A DNA stretch of 64,000 nt from Modestobacter sp. Leaf380. Lineage in GTDB: Bacteria; Actinomycetota; Actinomycetes; Mycobacteriales; Geodermatophilaceae. A program made the position numbers and the translations under genes. The stretch is from NCBI RefSeq assembly GCF_001424485.1, contig NZ_LMQC01000021.1, forward strand, positions 125,249-189,248, in the 5' to 3' direction. Each line of letters begins with the position of its first letter. Position 1 is the stretch's first letter. Of the stretch, positions 15,173-25,532 are shown piece after piece. Under the pieces are notes generated by a model that worked only from the letters and a program-made list of their open reading frames with translations, was not told the DNA's origin and ran no database searches.

Positions 15173-15178
15173 TAGGTT
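15173..15178 (+). promoter_or_regulatory. Putative -10 element, leaderless start of aldo/keto reductase gene
   Basis: TAGGTT ends 8 bases before the GTG start of the aldo/keto reductase gene, with no Shine-Dalgarno sequence between. Confidence 0.45.
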
Positions 15179-15186
15179 CACCTGTC

Positions 15187-16164
15187 GTGGAACAGCGGGC
15201 GTTGGGGCGCAGCGGCCTGGTGGTCTCCCGGCTCGCGCTGGGCACGATGACCTGGGGCCGGGACACCGACGAGGACGAGGCTGCGATGCAGCTCACGGCC
15301 TTCGTGGACGCGGGCGGGACGCTGGTCGACACGGCCGACGTCTACGTCGACGGGGAGTCCGAGCGGGTGCTGGGGCGGCTGTTGTCCGACGTCGTCCCCC
15401 GGGAGGACGTGCTGGTCGCGACCAAGGCGACCGGTCGCACCCGGCCCGGCGCGATGGGCCGAGGCAGCTCGCGCGGGCACCTGCTCGCCGCGCTGGACGC
15501 CTCGCTGGAGCGGCTGGGCCTGGACCACGTGGACCTGTGGCAGCTGCACTCCTGGGACGACGCCACCCCGCTGGAGGAGACCCTGGCCGCGGTGGACACC
15601 GCGGTGTCCAGCGGCCGGGTCCGGTACGTCGGGGTGAGCAACTTCACCGGCTGGCAGACCGCGCAGGCGGCGACCTGGCAGCGCGCCTGGCCGGGCCGCA
15701 CCTCGTTGGTCAGCACCCAGGTCGAGTACTCGCTGCTGCAGCGCGGCGTCGAGCGGGAGGTCGTGCCGGCCGCCGAGGCGATGGGCCTGGGTCTGCTGCC
15801 GTGGTCGCCGCTGGGCCGCGGCCTGCTCACCGGCAAGTACCGGCACACGACGCCGGCCGACAGCCGGGGCGCCTCGGCGCAGTGGTCGGGGTTCATCGAC
15901 GGACTGCGGTCCAAGGACGCCGACCGTGTGGTCGAGGCCGTCATCACCGCCGCGCAGGGCCTGAACACCGTCCCGCTGGCGGTGGCGCTGGCCTGGCTGC
16001 GCGACCGGCCGGGTGTCGTCGCACCCGTGGTGGGCGCGCGCACCGCCGCCCAGCTGCAGGTCAGCCTGGACGCCGAGGACGTGACCCTGCCCGCGGCGAT
16101 CCGCCGCGCCCTGGACGACATCTCCGCCCCGCACACCTCCTACCCGGAGCGTCGGCCCGGATGA
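15187..16164 (+). CDS. Aldo/keto reductase
   Basis: This is a 325-residue NADPH-dependent (alpha/beta)8-barrel oxidoreductase. The catalytic tetrad is visible as Asp and Tyr in DTADVYVDGESE, Lys in VATKATG and His in WQLHSWDD. The cofactor-binding end (VAPVVGARTAAQLQ) is present. The YghZ/tas-like branch is the closest guess; the substrate is not evident. The GTG start directly precedes QRALGRSGLVVS, the usual N-terminal hairpin. Its TGA overlaps the ATG of the downstream helicase gene (ATGA), so the two are translationally coupled. Confidence 0.93.
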   Translation: MEQRALGRSGLVVSRLALGTMTWGRDTDEDEAAMQLTAFVDAGGTLVDTADVYVDGESERVLGRLLSDVVPREDVLVATKATGRTRPGAMGRGSSRGHLLAALDASLERLGLDHVDLWQLHSWDDATPLEETLAAVDTAVSSGRVRYVGVSNFTGWQTAQAATWQRAWPGRTSLVSTQVEYSLLQRGVEREVVPAAEAMGLGLLPWSPLGRGLLTGKYRHTTPADSRGASAQWSGFIDGLRSKDADRVVEAVITAAQGLNTVPLAVALAWLRDRPGVVAPVVGARTAAQLQVSLDAEDVTLPAAIRRALDDISAPHTSYPERRPG

Positions 16165-18107
16165 CCGCACCACCGGACCCGGTCTTCGCCGCCTTCACCA
16201 CCGCGGGGCTCTGGCCCGGGCTGGGCAAGCGGGCGGCCGCCGAGCTGCCCGCCGCCGGCATCCAGACCTCCGACGACGTGACGGCCGACCGGCTGCTCAA
16301 GCTCCCCCGGGTGGGCCGTCAGCGCGCCGAGCGGCTGTTCTCCTCCTTCCTGGCCGCGCAGCCGACCTACCAGGTCGTGGAGCTGCTGGTGGCCGCCGGG
16401 ATCGCTGCGAAGCTGGCGACGAACGCCGCGGACGCGCTGGGCCCGGACGCGGCCCGCCGGTTGCGGGACGACCCGTGGCGGCTGCTGTCGCTGTCCCAGG
16501 TGACCCTCGCCGACGCCGACCGGCTCGCCGTCTCGGTGCTGCCCGGTGTGGACAAGCAGGACCAGCGGCGCGGCCGGGCGCTGGTCGCGCTCACGCTGCG
16601 CACGGCGACCCGGGACGGGCACACCGTGCTGCCGGTCGACCTGGTGCTCGCCGCGCTCAAGGCCGAGGACGTGCGGGAGCCGGTCGCGGCGATCGAGGCC
16701 GCGGTGGACTCCGGGGACGTGTTGCTGCACGAGCCGCCGTTCGAGGAGCCCGACGAGGACGACGCCGACGGGGGCGAGTTCTCCGATCCCGACCCGGCGC
16801 TGCGCACGCTGAGCCTGTCCCGCTACGGGATGGCCGAGGAGGCGGTCGCCGAGGCGGTGGCCCGGCTGGCCGCGACCGCCGAGCGGATCGCGGACCCGGC
16901 GTCGGTGCGCTCGGTGGCCAAGGGCCTGGACCCCGCGCAGCTGGAGGCGGTCGCCCAGGTGCTCGGGCACGGTGTCAGCCTGCTCACCGGCGGTCCGGGC
17001 ACCGGCAAGAGCCGCACGGTGGCCTCGGTGGTGAAGCTGCTGGAGACCAAGGGCGTCGAGGTGGCGCTGGCCGCCCCGACCGGGCGCGCGGCCAAGCGGC
17101 TGGAGGAGCTCACCGACCACCCGGCGGTCACCGTGCACCGCCTGCTGGGCGCGCAGGGCACCACCGGCGGGTTCGCCCGCAACGAGGAGTGGCCGCTGGA
17201 CGCCGACGTCATCGTGGTCGACGAGGCCTCGATGCTCGACGTCGAGCTGACCGCCGCGCTGCTGGAGGCCTGTGCCGACGGCACCCACCTGCTGCTGGTC
17301 GGCGACCCGGCGCAGCTGCCCTCGATCGGCCCGGGCCACGTGCTGGGCGACCTGATCGACTCCGGGGCCGTCCCGGTCACCGAGCTGACCACGCTGCACC
17401 GGCAGGCCGCCGGTGGGGCCATCGCCCGGCTGGCCACCGGCGTCCGCGGCGGGGAGCTGGTGCACGTCGAGTCCCCCGACCGCGAGGTCGTCATCGTGCC
17501 GGCGTCGGGCAGCGCCGAGGCGGCCCGCCGGGTCGTGCAGCTGGTCACCGACTCGATCCCCCGGGCGTTGTCGTTGGACCCGGCCACCGTCCAGGTGGTG
17601 ACGCCGGTGCACCGCGGTCCGGCGGGCACGATCGAGCTGAACAAGGCGCTGAAGGCCGAGCTGAACCCCGGCGACGGGACGGTGTGGGGCTTCGACGTCG
17701 GCGACCGGGTGGTGGCCACGGCGAACCACCTGGACCTGGAGCCCGTCGGGTTCGCCAACGGCGAGGTCGGCGTGGTCACCGGCACCGGCGACGGCTCGTT
17801 GTCCATCGACTTCAGCTCCGGCCCGTGCAACGTCACCGGCACCGCGCTGGGCGACCTCAAGCACGGTTGGGCGATCACCGTGCACCGGGCGCAGGGCTCG
17901 GAGTGGCCCGGCGTCGTCGTCGTGCTGCCGCCCGAGGCCGGCGGCATGCTGTCCCGGCCGCTGGTCTACACCGCGCTGACCCGCGCGCAGAAGCACCTGT
18001 CGATCGTGCACGCCTCCGGTGCGGCGCTGGCCCGGGCGGTGCGCGAGGTCGACGTCCGCCCGCGCCGGACCCGTCTCGCCCAGCTCCTCCGGGAACAGGC
18101 CGGCTGA
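16161..18107 (+). CDS. RecD-like AAA helicase with N-terminal HhH region
   Basis: This is a predicted superfamily-1B DNA helicase of the RecD2/exonuclease V alpha type. The N-terminal half (residues 1-250) has helix-hairpin-helix-like segments (LLKLPRVGRQRAERLF). The helicase core carries Walker A GGPGTGKSRT (about 275-285), AAPTGRAAKRL, Walker B VIVVDEASMLD, GDPAQLPSIG and the C-terminal AITVHRAQGSEWP and YTALTRAQKH motifs. The 648-residue length is close to RecD2. It is probably involved in recombination or replication repair, as inferred from the family. The ATG overlaps the aldo/keto reductase stop. Confidence 0.92.
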   Translation: MTAPPDPVFAAFTTAGLWPGLGKRAAAELPAAGIQTSDDVTADRLLKLPRVGRQRAERLFSSFLAAQPTYQVVELLVAAGIAAKLATNAADALGPDAARRLRDDPWRLLSLSQVTLADADRLAVSVLPGVDKQDQRRGRALVALTLRTATRDGHTVLPVDLVLAALKAEDVREPVAAIEAAVDSGDVLLHEPPFEEPDEDDADGGEFSDPDPALRTLSLSRYGMAEEAVAEAVARLAATAERIADPASVRSVAKGLDPAQLEAVAQVLGHGVSLLTGGPGTGKSRTVASVVKLLETKGVEVALAAPTGRAAKRLEELTDHPAVTVHRLLGAQGTTGGFARNEEWPLDADVIVVDEASMLDVELTAALLEACADGTHLLLVGDPAQLPSIGPGHVLGDLIDSGAVPVTELTTLHRQAAGGAIARLATGVRGGELVHVESPDREVVIVPASGSAEAARRVVQLVTDSIPRALSLDPATVQVVTPVHRGPAGTIELNKALKAELNPGDGTVWGFDVGDRVVATANHLDLEPVGFANGEVGVVTGTGDGSLSIDFSSGPCNVTGTALGDLKHGWAITVHRAQGSEWPGVVVVLPPEAGGMLSRPLVYTALTRAQKHLSIVHASGAALARAVREVDVRPRRTRLAQLLREQAG

Positions 18108-18205
18108 CGAAAAGCGGGTGACGGCGCCCGGCGGGCCGGGCAGACTCCTCGACGTGCGCTGAGCAGACGAGACCCCGGTCCCCCGTCCCCGCGCACCCCC
18201 CTGAG

Positions 18206-19816
<1,611 letters not shown>

Positions 19817-19820
19817 CAGC

Positions 19821-20606
19821 TCAGTCCTGGCAGCAGCGCCGGGCGGCGCAGAGCAGCCGGTGGACGGCGGGGCCCAGGTCCTCGGCGGTGGTGACCGGGA
19901 CGTCGAAGGGCACCCGGACGTCGCGGTGCCCGCGCTCGGACTCGATCCGCAGCCGGAACCCGGCGCGGTCCAGCCCCAGCGGCCGGACGACGTCGCCGTC
20001 CCGGACCCACTCGGCGGGGATCCGGGTGCGGAGCAGCGCCAGCTCCTCGGGGTGGTCGTCGTCCAGGTGCTGCAGGGCCGAGGTCTCGACGGCGACCAGC
20101 GGGTCGGGGCTGGCGGCGACGTAGTCCTCGGGCTCGATCTCCGCGGTGCCCCCGCCCTCGCCCAGGACGACCTCGGCCAGGTCCAGGCGCAGCAGGGTCG
20201 CGGTGACACCGACGTCCAGCAGTGACCCGGCGGGCAGCACGTCGGCGAAGTCCAGGGTCGCGGCACGGAGGTCCTCGTCGCGGACCGGGGTGAGCCAGCC
20301 CGAGAGCCAGAGCTGGGCGCGGACCTGGTCGCGCAGCGGCACCGGGGCGTGGTCGGTGACCATCACCAGGGCGGGCAGGTCGCCCTCGTCGGCGGCTGCC
20401 ACGGCGGCGGCGAGCTCCCCGTCGGTGGGGACGACGAGCAGCACCTGGCCGGTGAGCGTGGTGGCGTGGGCCAGCACCCGGGAGCCGGACACCCCGGCGG
20501 CGCAGACCGCGGCCGGGGGACGACAGGCCACGGTGCGGGCGCGCTCGGCGGGCGTGGGGCGGCCGAGTGCCTCGGGTCGGACGGCGGGCGGGGTGGTCGA
20601 CGTCAT
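19821..20606 (-). CDS. DUF2470 domain protein, probable heme/iron-related
   Basis: This 261-residue protein has an N-terminal split-barrel-like half (VSGSRVLAHATTLTGQVLLVVPTDGEL) and a C-terminal DUF2470 half. DUF2470 is the domain found at the end of heme-oxygenase-like HugZ heme-utilisation proteins. It ends in a cysteine cluster (AARRCCQD). The ATG is chosen because upstream codons run through the divergent promoter. An IdeR/DtxR-type iron box lies 26-44 bases upstream, consistent with induction under iron limitation for heme-iron use. It is convergent with the ABC-F gene and divergent from rpsD. Confidence 0.8.
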   Translation of the reverse strand: MTSTTPPAVRPEALGRPTPAERARTVACRPPAAVCAAGVSGSRVLAHATTLTGQVLLVVPTDGELAAAVAAADEGDLPALVMVTDHAPVPLRDQVRAQLWLSGWLTPVRDEDLRAATLDFADVLPAGSLLDVGVTATLLRLDLAEVVLGEGGGTAEIEPEDYVAASPDPLVAVETSALQHLDDDHPEELALLRTRIPAEWVRDGDVVRPLGLDRAGFRLRIESERGHRDVRVPFDVPVTTAEDLGPAVHRLLCAARRCCQD

Positions 20607-20631
20607 GGGGGGTCCTCGTCTCCGGTGTGAG

Positions 20632-20650
20632 TAAGGTGAGGCTAACCGAA
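20632..20650. promoter_or_regulatory. Candidate IdeR/DtxR iron box
   Basis: The 19-mer TAAGGTGAGGCTAACCGAA matches the established IdeR/DtxR consensus TTAGGTTAGGCTAACCTAA at 16 of 19 positions and keeps the dyad around the centre. It lies between the divergent DUF2470 gene and rpsD, 26 bases from the former start and 12 from the latter. The heme-utilisation domain of DUF2470 makes an iron-responsive operator plausible. Confidence 0.65.
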
Positions 20651-20662
20651 CGAGGAGGCTCC

Positions 20663-21277
20663 GTGAACACCCCCCGACCGAAGGTGCGCCTGTCCCGAGC
20701 ACTGGGCATGCCGCTGACGCCCAAGTGCGTGAAGTACTTCGAGCGCCGGCCCTACCCGCCGGGCGAGCACGGCCGCAAGCGCAAGAACACCAGCGACTAC
20801 AAGACGCGTCTGCTGGAGAAGCAGCGGCTGCGCGCCCAGTACGACGTGAGCGAGACCCAGCTGCGCCTGGCGTTCGACCGGGCCAAGAAGACCAGCCGCA
20901 ACACCGGCGCCAAGACCGGCGAGGCCCTGCTGCTGGACCTGGAGTCCCGGCTGGACGCCACCGTGCTGCGCGCCGGGTTCGCCCGGACGATCTACCAGGC
21001 CCGGCAGAACGTCACCCACCACCACGTGACGGTCAACGGCAAGCGCGTCGACCGGCCCAGCTACCGGGTCGAGCCCGGTGACGTCGTCGCCATCGCCGAG
21101 CGCAGCAAGCCCAAGCAGCCCTTCCAGGTGGCCGCCTCCGGCGCCCACGCCGAGGCCCCGAAGTACCTCGACGTGCGGCTGGCCGAGCTGAGCTGCTTCG
21201 TCGTCCGCCGCCCGCAGCGCACCGAGATCCCGGTGCAGTGCGAGGAGCAGCTGGTCGTGGAGCACTACTCCCGCTGA
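20663..21277 (+). CDS. rpsD: 30S ribosomal protein S4
   Basis: S4 nucleates 30S assembly by binding 16S rRNA. The 204-residue protein carries KYFERRPYPPGEHGRKRK, the Ribosomal_S4 domain, and an S4 RNA-binding domain near residues 95-160 (ARTIYQARQNV, VNGKRVDRPSYRV). It has no N-terminal zinc-finger cysteines, so it is a C-minus form. It resembles the Streptomyces-type S4, not the S4 of the alpha operon in other actinobacteria, and could be a paralogue. A strong GAGGAGG ribosome binding site precedes the GTG. The iron box just upstream is unusual for a ribosomal gene. Confidence 0.95.
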   Translation: MNTPRPKVRLSRALGMPLTPKCVKYFERRPYPPGEHGRKRKNTSDYKTRLLEKQRLRAQYDVSETQLRLAFDRAKKTSRNTGAKTGEALLLDLESRLDATVLRAGFARTIYQARQNVTHHHVTVNGKRVDRPSYRVEPGDVVAIAERSKPKQPFQVAASGAHAEAPKYLDVRLAELSCFVVRRPQRTEIPVQCEEQLVVEHYSR

Positions 21278-21282
21278 GCCCC

Positions 21283-21319
21283 GAGCCCGGTCGCGCCCTC
21301 CGCGGGTGCGACCGGGCTC
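21283..21319 (+). terminator. Hairpin terminator after rpsD
   Basis: A 12-bp perfect stem (left arm GAGCCCGGTCGC) with a 13-base loop starts 5 bases after the rpsD stop. It also touches the stop of the convergent membrane-protein gene and could serve both. Confidence 0.7.
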
Positions 21320-21830
21320 AGTCGGTGTTGAGCCGGACGGCGCGGCGGGTCCTGCGCCCGGTCCACCAGAAGGGCAGCGCCCAGACCAGAGCCCACCAGG
21401 GGACGTCGTCCCAGCGGCTCTGCACCGCGACGACCACGGCGCCCGCCCCCAGCAGGGCGAGCCAGGCCGCGGCGGCTACGAGCAGCGCGGTCCGCCTCCG
21501 CCCGTGCGGCGGCGCGGGCTCCCAGGCGCGTGCCAGGGCCACGACGGCGGCCCGTTCGGCCGGGTCCTGGAGCGCGTGGCCGCCCAGCAGGGCCGCCTCC
21601 AACCGCCCCATCGCCACCGGCGTCAGGCCATGGGTCCGCCGGACGTCACCCAGCACGTCGCGGTCCCGACCCGGCCGCAGTCGGGACCAGGCCGCCCGCC
21701 GGCTCCACCACACGGCAGCCGCGGGCAGGCCGAGCAGGAGCAGCAGCACCACCGTCCAGGCCCAGGTCACAGCGCTGATGATCACCTGCTCGTGCACTCG
21801 CCGCACCCCGTTCACCCAGGGGTCCCCCAC
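21318..21830 (-). CDS. Small membrane protein of unknown function
   Basis: This is an unrecognised protein of up to 170 residues. A hydrophobic segment near residues 20-42 (WAWTVVLLLLLGLPAAAVWW) and two more near 114-132 and 142-155 flank a soluble middle region rich in Arg and Ala. The end is basic (WTGRRTRRAVRLN), so the C-terminus is probably cytoplasmic. The start is uncertain: a GTG at about 21797 (VHEQVIISAV) would give a shorter and more membrane-like opening. It is convergent with rpsD across the terminator and divergent from the glycosyltransferase gene. Confidence 0.6.
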   Translation of the reverse strand: MGDPWVNGVRRVHEQVIISAVTWAWTVVLLLLLGLPAAAVWWSRRAAWSRLRPGRDRDVLGDVRRTHGLTPVAMGRLEAALLGGHALQDPAERAAVVALARAWEPAPPHGRRRTALLVAAAAWLALLGAGAVVVAVQSRWDDVPWWALVWALPFWWTGRRTRRAVRLNTD

Positions 21831-21859
21831 CGTCCGTCCGGCCCGGGGACGGTGCGGTC

Positions 21860-22978
21860 GTGCGCATCGTGCTCGTGGCCAACCTGCACCACCCCACCTC
21901 CGGTGGGCTGCGCACCGCCGTCGACCGGCTGGCCCTGGGGTACGCCCAGCGGGGGCACGCCGTCGCGGTGCTGGTCCCGGGCCCGCGCACCGAGGGCGAC
22001 CCGGCCGACGTCGTCCCGGGTGCGGTCACCCGGCTGACGCTGGCCGCCCCGCGGGTGCCGGGCACCGGCGGCTACCGGCTGATGGACCCCTGGCGGGTGC
22101 GTCGGCTGCTGGACCAGCTCGCCCCGGACCGACTCGAGGTCTCCGACCGGACTACGCTGCGGGGGCTCGGCCGGTGGGCCGCCGACCGTGGCGTGCCGAC
22201 ACTGGTCATGGCCCACGAGCGGCTGGACCGGCTGCTGACCCAGTGGCTGCTGCCGGCGGGGGCGGCCCGGCGGGTGGCCGACGTGGCGAACCGGCGGACG
22301 GCGGCGCGGCACGACCTGGTGGTCTGCAGCACCGACTTCGCCGCCGAGGAGTTCCACCGCGTGGGCGCCACCACCATCGCCCAGGTGCCGCTGGGCGTGG
22401 ACCTGCGCATGTTCGCCCCGGACCGCCGGGACTCGCGGCTGCGCGGTGAGCTGCTGGACCGCTCCGACGTCCTGCTGGTGCACTGCGGGCGGCTGTCGGC
22501 GGAGAAGGAACCCGAACGCTCGGTCGACGCCCTGGTCGAGCTGCGGGCCCGCGGGGTGCGGGCCACGCTCGCCGTCGTCGGGGACGGACCGCTGCGGGAC
22601 CGGCTGCGGACCCGCGCCGCCGGACACCCGGTGCGCTTCCTGGGCCACGTCGGCAACCGCACCGCCGTCGCCACCCTGCTGGCCAGCGCCGACGTGGCCC
22701 TGGCCCCCGGGCCGCACGAGACGTTCGGGCTGGCCGCCCTGGAGGCGCTGGCCTGCGGCACCCCGGTGGTGGCCTCGGCCAGCTCCGCGCTGCGCGAGCT
22801 GGTCACCGGCGGCGCGCACGGCAGCGCGGTCGCCGACGACGCGGCGTCCTTCGCCGACGGGGTGCAGCGGGTGCTGGCCCACGACGTCGACGTCCGCCGG
22901 GCCGCTGCCCGGGCGCGCGCCGCGGACTTCCCGTGGGCTGCGTCGGTCGACGCGATGCTGGGGCTGCTGGCCGCCTGA
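21860..22978 (+). CDS. Glycosyltransferase family 1/4 (GT-B)
   Basis: This 372-residue retaining GT-B glycosyltransferase is predicted to transfer a sugar from a nucleotide donor to a lipid or glycan acceptor at the membrane face. The N-terminal acceptor domain opens RIVLVANLHHPTSGGLRT. The donor domain has HCGRLSAEKEPERS and the EX7E-type motif in PGPHETFGLAALEALACGTP. Length is typical for the family. The acceptor is not predictable. It is followed closely by a secreted lipoprotein gene on the same strand. Confidence 0.9.
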   Translation: MRIVLVANLHHPTSGGLRTAVDRLALGYAQRGHAVAVLVPGPRTEGDPADVVPGAVTRLTLAAPRVPGTGGYRLMDPWRVRRLLDQLAPDRLEVSDRTTLRGLGRWAADRGVPTLVMAHERLDRLLTQWLLPAGAARRVADVANRRTAARHDLVVCSTDFAAEEFHRVGATTIAQVPLGVDLRMFAPDRRDSRLRGELLDRSDVLLVHCGRLSAEKEPERSVDALVELRARGVRATLAVVGDGPLRDRLRTRAAGHPVRFLGHVGNRTAVATLLASADVALAPGPHETFGLAALEALACGTPVVASASSALRELVTGGAHGSAVADDAASFADGVQRVLAHDVDVRRAAARARAADFPWAASVDAMLGLLAA

Positions 22979-23012
22979 TGCGCCGCCGCGGGGCAACCCG
23001 CAGGCTGGGTGC

Positions 23013-24029
23013 ATGCGCCCGGCCACCGCACGACGACGAACCGCTGCCCTGCTCCTCCCCCTGGCCCTGGTCCTCACCGCCTGCTCCGGCGGCGAGGACG
23101 GCGACGGGCCCAGCGAGTCCCCCGGGGCCGCCGAGCCCGCCGACTCCCCCGAGACCACGGTCGACCCGGCCGGCACGGTCGTCGACCTGGACCCCGATGC
23201 CGAGGGCATGGTCTTCGACCCGGTCACCGGGCTGCTCGCCGTCGCCGTCCGTGACCCCAACCGGCTGGTGCTCACCGACGCCCAGGGCGTCACCCAGCTG
23301 GAGGTCCCGCTGCCCGGGCACGCCCGGCACCTGCAGCTGGCCGCACCCGGCGGCCCGGTGCTGGTCCCCGCGGAGGACTCCAACACGCTGGTCGAGGTGG
23401 CCCTGCCCGGCGGCGAGGTGACCGAGACGACGGTCGGGGACTACCCGCACGACGCCGCCCAGGTCGCCAGCGGCCAGATCCTGGTCGGCGACGAGATGGG
23501 CGGCACGCTGTCCGTCGTCGAGGACGGCGAGGTCACCGCCACGCTGGACAGCCAGACCCAGCCCGGCGGCGTGGCCACCGTGGCCGACATCGCCGGGGTC
23601 GTCGACGTCGGGGCGTTCACGATCACCACCTACGACGTCCCGGCCGGGGAGCTGCAGACCGTGGCCGACGCCGGCGACGGCCCCACGCACGTGGCGGCCG
23701 ACGGCCAGGGCCGGTTCCTGGTCGCCGACACCCGCGGGGACGCCGTGCTGGTGTTCGGCTCGGACCCGCTGGAGCTGCAGTCGACGTACGAGCTCCCCGG
23801 CAACCCCTACGGCCTGGCGTACGACGGCACCGACCAGGTGCTGTGGGTGACGCTGACCGCCACCAACGAGGTCGTCGGGCTGTCCACCGCCGGTGCCGAG
23901 CTCACCGAGGTGGCCCGGTTCCCGACCGTCCGCCAGCCGAACACCGTCGCGGTCGACCCCTCCTCGGGGCGGGTGTTCGTGGGCAGCCGGGAGACCGGGC
24001 AGCTCCAGCTGATCGACGCCCGCGGCTGA
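23013..24029 (+). CDS. Secreted beta-propeller lipoprotein (YncE-like)
   Basis: The protein has an N-terminal signal peptide with lipobox LTAC near residue 23, so it is predicted to be lipid-anchored on the cell surface. A Ser/Pro/Glu-rich linker (to about residue 55) leads to a repeat region of about 280 residues with YncE/SMP-30-type propeller blades (MVFDPVTGLLAVAVRDPNRL, LVADTRGDAVLVFG, VAVDPSSGRVFVGSRE). Such proteins are usually binding or scaffold proteins; no catalytic motif is evident. The ATG is chosen because it starts the signal peptide (RPATARRRTAALLLPLALVL). It lies 34 bp after the glycosyltransferase. Confidence 0.87.
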   Translation: MRPATARRRTAALLLPLALVLTACSGGEDGDGPSESPGAAEPADSPETTVDPAGTVVDLDPDAEGMVFDPVTGLLAVAVRDPNRLVLTDAQGVTQLEVPLPGHARHLQLAAPGGPVLVPAEDSNTLVEVALPGGEVTETTVGDYPHDAAQVASGQILVGDEMGGTLSVVEDGEVTATLDSQTQPGGVATVADIAGVVDVGAFTITTYDVPAGELQTVADAGDGPTHVAADGQGRFLVADTRGDAVLVFGSDPLELQSTYELPGNPYGLAYDGTDQVLWVTLTATNEVVGLSTAGAELTEVARFPTVRQPNTVAVDPSSGRVFVGSRETGQLQLIDARG

Positions 24030-24040
24030 TCGCCCCGGGG

Positions 24041-24199
24041 TCAGCGGCGGGCGTCGTCCTCATCGAGGGGGACGGCGGCCCGCTGCTCGACGGCGTCGGC
24101 CTCGTCCACGTCGTCCCGGGCCGGGGTGGCCGGTCCGACCTGGTCGGTGACGGCCTGGTCCTGCTCGATGCGGTCGGCGTCGTCGACGGGGTTGCTCAT
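24041..24199 (-). CDS. Small acidic hypothetical protein
   Basis: This is a 52-residue, strongly acidic protein (DDADRIEQDQ, DDVDEADAVEQ) of unknown function with no hydrophobic segment. It is supported by an excellent Shine-Dalgarno sequence (AGGAGG) 5 bases before the ATG and by start and stop positions that fit neatly between neighbours. It is divergent from the DUF5703 gene and convergent with the lipoprotein gene. Confidence 0.55.
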   Translation of the reverse strand: MSNPVDDADRIEQDQAVTDQVGPATPARDDVDEADAVEQRAAVPLDEDDARR

Positions 24200-24305
24200 C
24201 GGTCCTCCTGGGTGGTCGGGGAGCACTGTCCTGCCCGTCCACGCGGCCGGTGACACGTGCGACGTCCAGGTGACCGGGCGGCGAACGGCTGGCACCATCG
24301 GAGTG

Positions 24306-24509
24306 GTGTCGATCAACGGTGAGTGGGAGTACGCGCCGCTGCGCATCCCGACCGGCACGTCCCGGTCGGCCGCGGCGCAGATGATGGCCCTGCAGTCCGA
24401 CGTCGGCGGCTGGGAGCTGTCCGGGCTGCAGGTGTGGGCCGACGGCACACGACGGGTCGTCATGCGCCGCCGGGCCCGGCTGAGCTACCTGCCCCTGCCC
24501 GCGGTCTGA
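24306..24509 (+). CDS. DUF5703 family protein
   Basis: This is a 67-residue protein of an actinobacterial family of unknown function. The conserved features are an opening GEWEYAPLRIPTGTSR, the centre GGWELSGLQVWADGTRRVV and a basic RRRAR segment. It has no membrane segment and probably adopts a compact alpha/beta fold. The GTG directly before SINGEWEY is the only sensible start. It is convergent with the quinone oxidoreductase gene across a short hairpin. Confidence 0.82.
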   Translation: MSINGEWEYAPLRIPTGTSRSAAAQMMALQSDVGGWELSGLQVWADGTRRVVMRRRARLSYLPLPAV

Positions 24510-24526
24510 GCGGGGTCCCCGCTCAG
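24506..24526. terminator. Short bidirectional hairpin
   Basis: CTGAGCGGGG and its complement are separated by a single T, giving roughly an 8-bp stem with a tight loop. It overlaps the stop codons of the two convergent genes on either side. Confidence 0.55.
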
Positions 24527-25476
24527 GGGACCAGGACGACCTTGCCCACCGTGCCGCGGTCACCGAGCGCACGCAGGGCAGCCGGTGCCTCGTCGAGCGG
24601 GAGGGTCTGCCCGACGACCGGGTCGATGGCGCCGTCGGCGAACAGCCGGCACAGCTCCTCGTGGACCATGCCGATCCGGCCCGGGTCCTTGCTGCGGTAC
24701 AGGCCCCAGTGCAGGCCGACCACGGAGTAGTTCTTCACCAGCACGTGGTTGGCGCGGGCCGAGGGGATCCGCCCGGAGGTGAAGCCGACGACGACCAGGC
24801 GGCCCTCGAAGGCGATGCACTTGGTGGAGCCGTCGAACACGTCGCCGCCGACCGGGTCGTAGACGACGTCGGCGCCGTGTCCGCCGGTGATCTCCTTCAC
24901 CCGGGCGACGAAGTCCTCGGCCAGGTAGTCGATGACGTGGTCGGCGCCGAGCTCGGCACACACCCGGGTCTTCTCCGGCCCACCCGCGGTGGCGATGACC
25001 TTGGCGCCGGCGGCCTTGCCGAGCTGGATGGCCGCCGTCCCCACGCCCCCGGCGCCGGCGTGGACCAGCAGCCACTCCCCCGCCTGCAGCCCGGCGCGAC
25101 GGTGCAGCCCGACGTAGCCGGTCTGGTAGGTCAGGTACAGCGCGGCCGCCTGGACGTCGCTCATCCCGTCGGGGACGGGCCACGCCGCGGCGGCGTCCAT
25201 CAGGGCGTACTCGGCGAAGGCGCCGGGCCCGCCCGCGGGCGAGCCGAGCACCCGGCGGCCGTCCTCCAGTTCCCCGCACAGCTCCAGGCCGGGCGTGAAC
25301 GGCAGCGGCGGCTTCTCCTGGTAGGTGCCCTGCGCCATCAGGATGTCCGGGAAGTTGAGCGCCGCAGCGAGGACCCGCACCTTCACCTGGCCCTCGCCGG
25401 GCACCGGCTCCGGGACCTCGTCGAGGGTCATGACGTCAGCAGGGTCTCCGAGCGAGTGGACTCGCCATGCACGCAT
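24523..25476 (-). CDS. Quinone oxidoreductase-type MDR protein
   Basis: This is a 317-residue NADPH-dependent medium-chain reductase of the quinone oxidoreductase branch, which lacks structural zinc. The GroES-like half contains NFPDILMAQGTYQEKPPLPF. The Rossmann half carries HAGAGGVGTAAIQLGKAAGAKVI, the nucleotide-binding glycine motif. The C-terminus VGKVVLVP is typical. The substrate is unknown (quinones or enones by family). The ATG gives the standard MRAWRVHSLGDP opening. It lies just downstream of an SDR gene on the same strand. Confidence 0.9.
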   Translation of the reverse strand: MRAWRVHSLGDPADVMTLDEVPEPVPGEGQVKVRVLAAALNFPDILMAQGTYQEKPPLPFTPGLELCGELEDGRRVLGSPAGGPGAFAEYALMDAAAAWPVPDGMSDVQAAALYLTYQTGYVGLHRRAGLQAGEWLLVHAGAGGVGTAAIQLGKAAGAKVIATAGGPEKTRVCAELGADHVIDYLAEDFVARVKEITGGHGADVVYDPVGGDVFDGSTKCIAFEGRLVVVGFTSGRIPSARANHVLVKNYSVVGLHWGLYRSKDPGRIGMVHEELCRLFADGAIDPVVGQTLPLDEAPAALRALGDRGTVGKVVLVP

Positions 25477-25532
25477 GCCGGCGACAGTGCCAGACCGGCT
25501 GGTGACCGGCGTCACGGGGTCGCGGGGTGCGG

